The position numbers and the translations under genes are program-made. DNA of 64,000 nucleotides from Paracamarosporium sp. OC-R06-R3 (Eukaryota; Ascomycota; Dothideomycetes; Pleosporales; Didymosphaeriaceae). Where the stretch lies: NCBI GenBank assembly GCA_019828545.1, contig JACVRA010000135.1, forward strand, positions 124,001 through 188,000, read 5' to 3'. Under the pieces are notes generated by a model that was not told the DNA's origin, did not search any database, and saw nothing but the letters and a program-made list of their open reading frames with translations. Positions 55,672 to 64,000 of the stretch are shown here, piece after piece (the first letter of the stretch is position 1; every line of letters starts with the position of its first letter).

Positions 55672-56670
55672 TCATGACTGACCAAGCACTCTTGCTTTTG
55701 TCGCGTCCCACCAGGACTTCAAACCAGCTTGATGCTCCGACTTCCATGCTTCAACGTCCGCTGCAAAGGTCTCGTGCCCAGAATGTTTCGCCTCCTCAAG
55801 CCCCGGGGCCGGATCCGCGCCTCGATCCAAGAGTAGCCAGGTAATCTCCCTGGTGTGATATAAACCTGGGAGATTCGCAAGATAAACGATTGGCGTGCCC
55901 ATACGGTCGGCGCGCTTTTTACCAACGGGATGATCGAGGGCATTGACATCGACGCCGACCACATCGATCAGATGGTGAACCATATCGATACGCTCGACTA
56001 GTTCTTTCGCCTTCTTTGATTCGCTATCCTCGACTTGGTTTCCTTCCCCTGCAGGTCCGCCCATATATCTCGTATCAATAGCTGCACTCTGCACAGCAAG
56101 GTGAAGCGGGCGCCACCCCAAAGGTGCGCCTTTAGAGCGCAGAAGCTCAAAAGTCGCAACGGTGGCCCTTTTGGCAGCGCACTCCAGAACGTGCCGGCAA
56201 GAGTATTGAGACCGGGTTATCTCGTTGTCTCGTAAGGGTTCTAGGCCAGCCGGGAACACGCTTGCGCCATGCTCAAGACACCAGGCAACCAGGTCAGCAT
56301 TGCCAACAACGTGCCACATGAAGGGCTCAGTATCCGACGTTGAGGTCGATGTATCGCGCCAATTGATGTCCCATCCATGCGCGAGCAAAATGTCCAGTAT
56401 GGCTGTTGACCTTGCGTCGCCCCCAACGACACTGGGTGGCAGATGTCGAACGTCCAGGCCCTGCTTCGCGATGAGATATTTCAGAGCGTGCTCGGAGTTG
56501 TTTTGGATGGCGTGGCGACAGCCGTAGTAGAGAAGGCCTGGGGGGTCTTCTTCTTGGGTGCAGTTCGAGAAGGCTTGCTCTAGAAGAGACGTGTCATCGT
56601 GCTCGCAGGCGTGCTTGGCGAGGTTCCACGTCGGGCCTTCGAAGCCTTTTAGGATCGAGTCGGCGGGCAT
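55672..56670 (-). CDS. Ankyrin-repeat protein
   Basis: Single-exon protein of 332 residues. Degenerate ankyrin repeats span most of it: TWNLAKHACEHDDTSLLEQA, LLYYGCRHAIQNNSEHALKY, STAILDILLAHGWDINWRD, MWHVVGNADLVAWCLEHGAS, GWRPLHLAVQSAA, HHLIDVVGVDVNALD and ITWLLLDRGADP. No other domain, signal peptide or membrane segment is present, so a cytosolic or nuclear scaffold is likely; the partner is unknown. It faces the HSP70-like gene head to head over a 1.1 kb promoter region and converges on the chitinase. Confidence 0.88.
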   Translation of the reverse strand: MPADSILKGFEGPTWNLAKHACEHDDTSLLEQAFSNCTQEEDPPGLLYYGCRHAIQNNSEHALKYLIAKQGLDVRHLPPSVVGGDARSTAILDILLAHGWDINWRDTSTSTSDTEPFMWHVVGNADLVAWCLEHGASVFPAGLEPLRDNEITRSQYSCRHVLECAAKRATVATFELLRSKGAPLGWRPLHLAVQSAAIDTRYMGGPAGEGNQVEDSESKKAKELVERIDMVHHLIDVVGVDVNALDHPVGKKRADRMGTPIVYLANLPGLYHTREITWLLLDRGADPAPGLEEAKHSGHETFAADVEAWKSEHQAGLKSWWDATKARVLGQS

Positions 56671-57776
56671 GCAGAGGGGAGAGGAGTGCGTGGGAGGAAT
56701 ATTAGTGGTGTATAGCTTGGGGAAACTGCCCGAGTAGGTGGGATAAAGAAGTAGGAGGAGGACGGCACGTTGTCATGGTGGTGGGTTGTGAAGATTACTC
56801 GTGCGGAACCAGGATGGTGCTGACACAAAGTCTGGACGCTGGATGTGAATGCTTTCAGGCAGATGGTTCACTGTACGCCCCACGCCATATTGATTTCAGA
56901 GCTGTGTCATTGGCTACGACACGCCCTGTAGCTGTAGGGTGTTGTTCATGTCACGTTACCTGGCAACATGATGGTTCGTACGAGGTGTTTGATCTAGCAA
57001 GATATCATGTAGCATGTTCCCTGCAACAACGAGAGTGTAACTACGAATATATCTGAAAGGCAGAGCATATATGATCACGTGACGGGCCAGTGGTGCGCTA
57101 GCGGACAGGGCGCTGATCCTGCCATTTGCTGCAAAGGACCCCTGCGGACGAGGGGCGGCGCAATTGGCCACGGAACCGTACCGACGCGCGAACGCCACCG
57201 TCTCTTCACCGGTCCTCATGCGAGAAAGTGGAAACAGCTGGGCCATGGTAACGGCACGGCGCGAAGGCGTCGGACTCGCCACGGCAGCGGGCTGAGTCAG
57301 CGCCCCGGAGCGGGCTAGCGGCATCCCACCTTTTGCTCGCTGGAGCGCAGCCTGAGGCCGCAGGGGGCCGGGAGCGGTCGTGTCGTCGTCGAGGCCGGGC
57401 AGCGTGGTTGCAGTGTACATGGCCGAGAACAAGGGAGCGCAGACTGCAGACAAAGAGGCGTGCGCTGCCGTTTGGCGGGCGCTGCAGCTCGACGTGGCGG
57501 CGGCAGACGGCTGGAATATTACGCCGTACCTGGCTCTGAGGGGCAGCGGCGACGGCGGCACCCTCGACAGCGAGGGCGAGCGGGCACGAGAGCCTTTTCA
57601 CTGCCGCCGGGCACACAACTGCGCGCCCAACGGCCCAATCGCTGCGCCTCGACCGCCTATTCTGCACTCTGGGGCTTTGCTTCGAGTTAGCTCTGTCAGC
57701 CTTGTATCAGCCGCAGCGTGCTTCCAATTTAACACCCGACACCCCACCACCCTCCGTTCCCTCCTCCTCTGTGCTG
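56671..57776. other. Intergenic: divergent promoter of ankyrin and HSP70-like genes
   Basis: About 1.1 kb. From 57080 on it is very GC-rich and open in many frames on both strands, which I read as leader/promoter sequence. An 8-bp palindrome TCACGTGA at 57075-57082 holds an E-box. Confidence 0.45.
57075..57082. promoter_or_regulatory. TCACGTGA palindrome (E-box, bHLH-type site)
   Basis: Perfect 8-bp palindrome with central CACGTG, bound by fungal bHLH factors (Pho4, Cbf1 or SREBP type). Sits between two divergent genes; function inferred from sequence only. Confidence 0.3.
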
Positions 57777-60208
57777 ATGAACTCGATGAATGCTCGTTTC
57801 AAGAACCTAGTCGGTTCGAAACGAAGAAGCTCGTCCAACAACCCCTCGCCCTCGCCCCAGGGCAGCACCACGCCCACCCAGCGCCCGAACTCGCTCTCCC
57901 CGCAGCCCTCCAACACCAGCACCAACAGCCTGCCCCAGAACCCAGGCCAGCAGCAGACCCCCATGAATCCGAACAACCCCCTCGGCCGCCCGCCCTCGTA
58001 CACGTACGCGCCCCCCGGCGGGCTCCAGCCAGGCCAGCAGGCACAGGGCCGTCCCAACAGCCCGCTGCCGCCCATCAACACTGGCGGTGCGCCTGGCTAC
58101 CCGCCCCAGCATGGCCAGCCCATGGGCTATCCGCCCCAGGGCGGGCCCCCGGGCTACCCTCCCCAACAGCCATACGGCGGCGCTCCACCCCCAGGACAGC
58201 AGCCCTACGGCGCTCCCGTGCCCCCCAGCCAGCAGATGCAGTACAGGCCCGGCGGCATGGCAGAGGTCGCGGGCGAGGGGCGCTCCAAGGCGCAGCTGAT
58301 CGTGGGCATCGACTTTGTGAGTCTCTCCGCTGTGCCCATGTCCGTGCGGCAGGACCGCTGACTGCAATCCATCTAGGGAACCACCTTCTCGGGCGTCGCC
58401 TTCGCCTTCGCGACCAACACAGAAGCAAAGGAGGACATCATCACCGAATGGCCCGGTGCGGGCAACCAGACAAAGCAAAAGGTTCGACTCTCGCACCCTG
58501 CACCAAGCTCCACATTAATGCGATCCGCAGATTCCCACGGTATTGTACTACGACCAGTACCAGAAAGTCGTGGGTTGGGGCCCAGATATCGCTGACGCCT
58601 TGGCCCCCACGGGCTACCCCAAACCGGGCGTGCAAAAAGTTGAGTGGTTCAAACTGCAGCTCATGCTGTCTGGCAACACATACATCGACCCCATCAACCT
58701 GCCTCCGCTACCGCCGGGGAAGTCGGAAATCGATGTTGCTGCCGACTACCTTTTCCACCTGCGCCAGGCCATGCGCAACCAGCTGCAGAAGACGCTGGGC
58801 GAGGTCTTCAACCGAGAAGAGCGCAACATCCGGTACTACTTGACCGTGCCTGCCATCTGGAACGATGCGGGTAAGGCCGCCACACGTGCTGCAGCCATCC
58901 AGGCAGGCTTCCTGCGCGACGAGAACGATAATAGGTTAACTCTAATCACTGAACCCGAAGCTGCCGCCATGTTCTGTACCAAGACTGGTTTGCTCAACGT
59001 AAAGGTCCACGATGCCGTGCTTATCGTTGACTGCGGTGGTGGTACCGTCGATTTGATCGCTTACGAGGTTGAGGAGGAGCAGCCCTTCTCCGTAGCCGAG
59101 TGCACAGCTGGTTCCGGTGACTCGTGCGGTTCAACAGCATTGAACCGTAACTTTAGTAACATTCTACGCGCCAAGATCCGTAAGATGAAGCTTCCCGATG
59201 GCTCGAAAACTGCCGGCAAGGTCTATGCGAAATGTATCATGGATTTCGAGAACCGGATAAAGGCTGATTTCCGTAACAACGGCCAAAAGTGGGCCGTTGA
59301 TGTCGGCATTGAGGCCGAATTCCCCGAAGCTGGCATCGAAGAAGGGTACATGACTTTCACAAACGAGGAAATTCTGCAGTGTTTCGAACCCGTCGTGAAC
59401 CGAATTCTGGAGCTGGTGCGAAATCAGATCATTGCTATCCAGGCTCAAAATAGATCACTACAGGTATGCACAGTTCTTGATCACGCAGTTTACAAAGTAT
59501 GCTGACCTTTGCAGAACGTTCTTGTGGTCGGTGGTTTTGGTGCATCCGAATACCTCTTCCAACAGATTAAGCTCCACGTGCCGCCCCAGTTCCAGTCTAA
59601 GGTCGTTCGTCCCATGGACTCTGTCGCTGCTATCGTCAAGGGTGCCGTTACTGCCGGTATCACCGAGCGGATCGTTACTCACCGTGTCGCTCGACGGCAT
59701 TATCTTATGGCTACCCTACAGCCTTTCAAGGAGGGCCACCACCCCGAACAGTACCGTGTACCGTCTCTGGACGGCAAGGACAGGTGCAAGTACACTCGGC
59801 AGATTTTCGTACAGAAGGGCCAGCGTGTCAAGATCGGCGAGCCTGTCAAGGTTTCATTCTTCAGACAGGTGGCACCCGGCGCAACGCTCATGTACGAAGA
59901 TATACTATACGCCTGCGACGATGATGTGTGCCCAGAATACACCAAGGACCCACGTAAGTCAAACCCAACCATAGTTTCAGTGAATAGCACGTACTGACAA
60001 AAACGCAGGTATCAAGGAAGTCGTTACCCTCACCTCGGATCTCTCCCGCAAGAATCTCGAGAAGGACTTCGAGCGCATGGACACACCCCAAGGTACCTTC
60101 TACCGCGTTTACTTTGACATCTACCTTACGCTCGACGGCTCCGAGTTCAACGCCGAGCTCGTGTGCCAAGGCGAGGTTATGGGTCGTTGCACGGCTCGGT
60201 TCAGGTAA
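57777..60208 (+). CDS. HSP70-like / actin-like ATPase protein (HSPA12-like) with Pro-rich N-terminus
   Basis: Five exons: 57777-58316, 58377-58481, 58531-59463, 59515-59953, 60009-60208; 738 residues. The first about 170 residues are disordered, rich in Pro, Gln, Ser and Gly with GYPPQ-type repeats. The ATPase domain begins LIVGIDFGTTFSGVAFAF (phosphate 1), with VPAIWNDAGKAATRAAAIQA and ITEPEAAAMF in the middle, VLIVDCGGGTVDLIAYEV (phosphate 2) and NVLVVGGFGASEYLFQQIK (adenosine). This order matches the HSPA12-like fungal HSP70 relatives, not the canonical chaperones. After the ATPase comes a beta-rich region of about 180 residues; there is no EEVD tail. A role in proteostasis or signalling is unproven. 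Confidence 0.93.
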
Positions 60209-60848
60209 TTCGTCTGGTGCGCGCATGTGTGGGATACTTGGGCATGGCCAAAAGTTTGATTTCTGGGTACACATTTACTGGGAATGATAAGATAATTTCG
60301 AATACCTTATTAGATAGCTTGGAGGCTGGTGGAGGCGGTTTGAGTGGACAGTGGTACGGGGCCGAGGTGGTGGTTGGATGGACGGATGGATGGAAGTACC
60401 ACGGATCTTTGGAAGTTTTGATGAGATGAGAGAGATGAGATATTTAGCTTCTAGCTTCAGCATACCCCCTCAAGCACGTCGTATTGTTTATTTCTCAATT
60501 CTAAGTCTAGTAATGAGTCTGAATATATGGAGAATGCACGTGGTTGAGTAGACGGAACTCATTTTGGGTTATCAACCAAGAGAATGTGATGGACTGCAGT
60601 GGATCACGATGAGCTTCAAAACGTATCCTAAGGCATCGTGTTGCATAATTCTTCAAGCTCATACGTTCAGCCTTTCCATCCGTTCCAATAAACTTTCGTT
60701 CCATGGACCTTAGAGCGGGTCTTCCAAAGATCCGAACCAGAAACATTCCCCTCAAAATCCAGCTTTCCTCCAACACCCTCCTCTTTTAATCACACCTCAC
60801 GCCTCACGCCTCACGCACCATCCCATCCTCTCACCCCCAATTCCCAAA
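60209..60848. other. Intergenic: HSP70-like 3' side, small secreted protein promoter
   Basis: About 640 bases. A GGAT-type short repeat lies around 60375-60395 and three CCTCACG units at 60795-60815 in the probable 5' leader of the next gene. No gene recognised. Confidence 0.5.
60795..60815 (+). repeat. Three tandem CCTCACG units
   Basis: Perfect head-to-tail 7-bp triplicate, ending 33 bp before the start codon of the small secreted protein. Confidence 0.8.
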
Positions 60849-61581
60849 ATGAAACACTACATCCTCCCCGCCATCATGACGATGGCATCTCTATCCCTCG
60901 CCTTACCATACAACGGCCTTACGCACGCCGTCCCCCTCTGCTACGGCTCCTTCATAACGCTCCGACAGATCGACCTCAAAAGCCGGCACGTCCGCGATCC
61001 AGACGGCTACACGCTGTCATTCCGGACGCTAGACAGCGCGGTGCACAACCCGGGCGCGCAGCTGGGGAATAAGCGGTTGCACAAGTGAGTTTTGTAGTTC
61101 TCTGCAACGAGGGAGGCATGGTGCGCGTGAGGCGAGTTGGAGGGAAAGTTGCTGATGCAGTGCGCAGGTACGATGTCCCGAAGTGCGCGGATTACTGCGA
61201 TAGGACGCGTGGGTGTAAGGCGTTTAATGTTTATGCTGGGAGTGAGATTTTTAAGGTGAGTAGGCTAGGATTAAGTTGAGATTGATATGGATAAATTACT
61301 AACACGGACAGGGACCGGCGATATATTGTAATAATCTCACGCTCAACTGTGCGCTGTACTCGGAGCAGATTTCTGGGGCTATGGTGTCGAATGAGGGGCA
61401 GTCGCAGTATAAGATTGAGATTTCCGCGTCGAATGGTAGGTCTTTCTGTTTTTGTTTGAGGTGCGATGGGGTTGTCTTTGGGGTGTTTTGCTTTGCTTTC
61501 ATATTGATGTTGTCTTGGATATGAGCCTGACAGAGTCTAGGGTACAATGTTGACAAACCTGTTGTCACCATAGAGCATTGA
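60849..61581 (+). CDS. Small secreted Cys-rich protein, apple/PAN-like
   Basis: Four exons: 60849-61084, 61168-61255, 61312-61435, 61541-61581; 162 residues. A signal peptide opens it (ILPAIMTMASLSLALP). The middle carries the pattern of fungal secreted apple/PAN-like proteins: KYDVPKCADYCDRTRGCKAF then YCNNLTLNCALYSEQISG, with the core C-x3-C-x5-GC-x-AFN followed by C-N and C-x-L-Y. Blocks KYDVP and NGYNVDKP are both formed by splicing. Small size, secretion and Cys content would let it pass an effector filter, but this family is also found in saprotrophs. No function known. Confidence 0.8.
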
Positions 61582-62404
61582 AATCACACGCACACGGCGA
61601 CGTCTAGGTCTACAACCACAGCACCGAGATATCTGCAATTTCCCCTTCCTACACAATCAATAGTATACGACTACCGCTCCCTTTACAGTTAACACTACGA
61701 CCATCGTCCTACAGTCAACACTACAACCACCACCACCCCCCTACAACTACCGCCCACGAAACCTCTACATTCAACCACGCCATGACCACGGAAAGTCCCG
61801 AAGTAAAGCCAGCCGCATACCTCACAGACGTGTTGGAGGAGAGACATGGGCCATTGTGGTTGGAATGATTCGGTGGTCTTATGGGCGTTGAGTTACTTCT
61901 CTCGTCATGGCGAAAGTAGAGCAAGATACGTGGTTGGAAAGTAAGCATGCGAGGTGACTGAATTCAATCTTGTCTTTGGGGTTTTCTTAGTTACGACCCG
62001 CAACGTATAATTCACATGACTTTAATGTAATTAGTAGTATTATGGATGAATATGTAGTTTTTCATATACTGTGCCGGATGTGTGCCCGACACAATGGCGC
62101 CTCTCCTTTCCAATTCTCGATCTCGATCTCGATCCCGATCCCGTTCCAAGCTTTTCTATAAGCAATCCGTCCTTGGGCGAACAATATATCCAGAAATGGC
62201 GAAAGCGAAAGAAAATGAAGAAAAGGACATACAAGAAGTTGGGTCTCTACTGCCATCCAACCCAATCAGCATGCTCGCTCGTAAACCTCAAATTGCGTTC
62301 AAAACTAGCGCAGACAAACCATCTGCGTCGACTCCACCACCTCCTCCCGGATCCTAGTCCTTCATGGGTCCTCATGTCCCACTGCTCCGGTTAAAGCACT
62401 TTAT
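61582..62404. other. Intergenic between convergent genes, with a TCTCGA repeat
   Basis: About 820 bases. Imperfect tandem TCTCGA/TCCCGA hexamers at 62115-62150 give an Arg-Ser run in one frame (ATG at 62094, stop at 62357, about 87 codons) and an Asp-Leu/Asp-Pro run in another. Neither is a convincing gene. Confidence 0.4.
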
Positions 62405-63459
62405 TCACTGCGTCTTTTTGGCGCCCCGCCTCCGTGGGAGGCCTAGTTTCTTCCTGTCCGCGCGGTCACCTTCCGCAAGCCATTTGCTCGCCTTGACAAG
62501 CTGGACCACGTTGATCACTTGCTTGCCGAACATGATTGGAAACGAGGTAATACACAGGATCCAAGGAACGGTCGAGTCCATCTTGTTGGCCCTATTCTCA
62601 GACATTAGCCTTCCATCCTCCGTTGATATCAGAGTTGGGAGTTTCTACCTTGCCATCTCCATAGCACCCGCCGACCAGGGACTCGTGAAGATCATAGACG
62701 GCTTCGGCGCCGCCGGCGTACCAAGGTTAAGGGAGGAAGGGGCCTGCGGATCTCTCAAGAGCGTAGGCGAAAGGTACGGCGAGGAGAAAGAAAGGAGGTA
62801 GAGCGCAATGAAGAACAACTCGTTGAACAAGCAGAAGGTGAAAAGGACTTTCTGTACGCATATTAGCGGATTTGTTTTCTTCCTTTGACGCTCAAGATAG
62901 AATATAGCGAGACGTACGTTGTTCGAATAGTACATCTTCAGCACCCAACTCCTCGACTCATCAATCTTCTTATGACTCTGTCCACTCCCGCCCATGCTCA
63001 ACGTCGCGTACATATGCATGTAGTGACTCGCCAGATCAAGCGAAATCAGGCCCTGGAACACGATGCTCCAGCGTGGGAAGGCGCTGGCCAAGAAGACGAG
63101 CAAACACGCGGTGGTGCAGCGATCCGTAACCATGTCTAGCACGGCACCAAACTTGGTGGACTGTTCAAAGTGACGCGCGGCAATACCGTCGAGCGCATCG
63201 AGGAGACAGGAGATGCTGTACGCGGTTGCGCATGTGCGGGGATGCAGCGGCATGTAGTAGAGGGAGGCGACGGCAAGGACAACACGGCTGTAACCTAGTC
63301 AAAGGTCAGTCGGAAAGCCATGAAAGAGGGTGGAGAAAGGTCAGTACCAATTAGATTAGGATAGAACAGAAAGATATTTTCCTCGTCCTCATCCTGAGGT
63401 GGCTGCCTGGTCCTGATGGCTGCGCCGTTGCCGTTGGCCATTGACCGCGTCTCTGGCAT
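62405..63459 (-). CDS. PIS1: Phosphatidylinositol synthase (CDP-diacylglycerol-inositol 3-phosphatidyltransferase)
   Basis: ER membrane enzyme joining CDP-diacylglycerol and inositol to make phosphatidylinositol. Exons (minus): 63459-63348, 63294-62918, 62851-62649, 62591-62405; 292 residues. The CDP-alcohol phosphotransferase signature is complete: DALDGIAARHFEQSTKFGAV with Asp70, Asp73, Gly74, Arg78 and Gly87, followed by Asp91 and Asp95 in LDMVTDRC. Several hydrophobic helices surround it (YSRVVLAVASLYYMPL, LLVFLASAF, CLFNELFFIALYLLSF). The loop SHYMHMYATLSMGGSGQSHK is typical of fungal and animal PIS. An acidic N-terminus (PPQDEDEEN) precedes the first helix. The start could also be the ATG at 63441. 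Essential gene in yeast. Confidence 0.95.
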
Positions 63460-64000
63460 TCTCAACCTGCAAAGATATAGGTGTAGTGGTGAATGATTAT
63501 CCGCTCGATCCAGTCGTAAGTCACCCCGCAAAGCAGTTCCTCTGTTGGTGTGTCCTTTTCCCGTGGTTTCCAAGCTCTGTTATACGTGTATCCGTCAACC
63601 TGCGACACTCGTGCAGCTGTCGCAGTCGTCGTTACGCCAAGAACCAGTCCGCCAAGTGAATTCGAAGTACGCAAAACGTGCGGCGGGACTTGTCCTGGTG
63701 GTGGACAAAGTTATTCAGGGAGACGCCGATAAGCCGATAAGAGATGCTAACGTGTGCAGGGGTGCTCGGCGACCGTACGATGCTTGTGTGTGCGGGCGGG
63801 GTGTTGGTATCTGCAAGAGTCGATTACGGGAGGTTGGGTGGAAACAAACGTCTCTGGAGGTTGAATAAGTCTAGGTATGGAGAGCTGAGCAGGCAGGCGC
63901 GAGGGGTGAGACGTGAAATTGGCCATCGAGTTGGCGCTGCACTTTTGATCCGACTCCTCCGCCGCCCTCCGCGAATACGGCCTAACCGGCCTTGGCAGCC
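63460..64000. other. Upstream region of PIS1 to window end
   Basis: About 540 bases, short overlapping frames only. It holds the PIS1 promoter; no gene recognised before the window ends. Confidence 0.5.

Noticed and set aside
57206..58496. Long open frames opposite and out of phase with the HSP70-like first exon
   Set aside because: GC-rich Pro/Gln codons remove stops from all frames; the HSP70 frame alone matches a family.
62094..62357. Arg-Ser repeat open frame as a small SR protein
   Set aside because: The run comes from a TCTCGA hexamer repeat that is open in more than one frame; no other support.
62364..62801. 145-codon plus-strand frame
   Set aside because: Lies antisense over the 3' exons of PIS1, which are fixed by clear protein motifs.
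1..64000. CRISPR arrays, insertion sequences, transposases, integrases
   Set aside because: None seen; the sequence is eukaryotic and shows no transposon coding remnants or long terminal repeats.

Overview
The window is nuclear DNA of a filamentous ascomycete. Nearly every gene is split by 40-120 bp introns with GT..AG ends and GCTAAC/CTAAC-like branch points. The gene content (AA9 and AA11-like copper oxygenases, GH16, GH28, fungal rhodopsin-like membrane proteins, a con-10-like protein, a subgroup-C-type GH18 chitinase, DUF1996, fungal P450s) fits Pezizomycotina. Dothideomycetes is my best guess, but nothing in the sequence fixes the class. I placed introns by eye and kept a model only when all exon phases closed. 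One gene (DUF1996, 35588-36935) closes only with a non-AG acceptor. I recognise 29 protein-coding genes and no rRNA, tRNA, transposon or CRISPR array.

Layout: 1-6.1 kb holds the 3' end of an FAD monooxygenase, an AA9 LPMO, a GH16 glucanase and a cytochrome P450. 7.1-13 kb holds two convergent fungal rhodopsin-like membrane proteins and an amino-acid permease. 13.3-24 kb holds a 2EXR-like protein, an SMP/C2 lipid-transfer-type protein, a PAQR receptor, a C2H2 zinc-finger protein (A), a basic Arg/Ser-rich protein and a CHIP-type TPR/U-box ubiquitin ligase. 24-36.9 kb holds a GH28 protein, mitochondrial dihydroorotate dehydrogenase, a second zinc-finger protein (B, paralogous to A), two small membrane proteins, a 64-residue Cys-rich protein, a con-10-like stress protein and a secreted DUF1996 protein. 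37.5-48.4 kb holds an AA11-like secreted protein, 3-isopropylmalate dehydrogenase, a UCH deubiquitinase, a cupin, a second P450 and a DUF3445 (heme-dependent N-demethylase family) protein. 49.5-55.2 kb is one 21-exon gene for a 1,428-residue chitinase. The last part holds an 85-base assembly gap, an ankyrin protein, an HSP70-like protein, a small secreted cysteine protein and phosphatidylinositol synthase.

Functionally the window mixes housekeeping (pyrimidine and leucine synthesis, inositol lipid synthesis, protein quality control) with a secreted set acting on plant or fungal walls: AA9, GH16, GH28, the AA11-like protein, DUF1996, the chitinase and the small apple/PAN-like protein. No polyketide synthase, NRPS or terpene cyclase is present, so the two P450s and the monooxygenase do not form a recognisable biosynthetic cluster. 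The most unusual items are the giant chitinase with twelve C-x-G-x-x-C motifs and two polyglycine tracts, the zinc-finger pair with last exons of identical length, and several enzymes with a changed active-site position (GH28, AA11-like, UCH).
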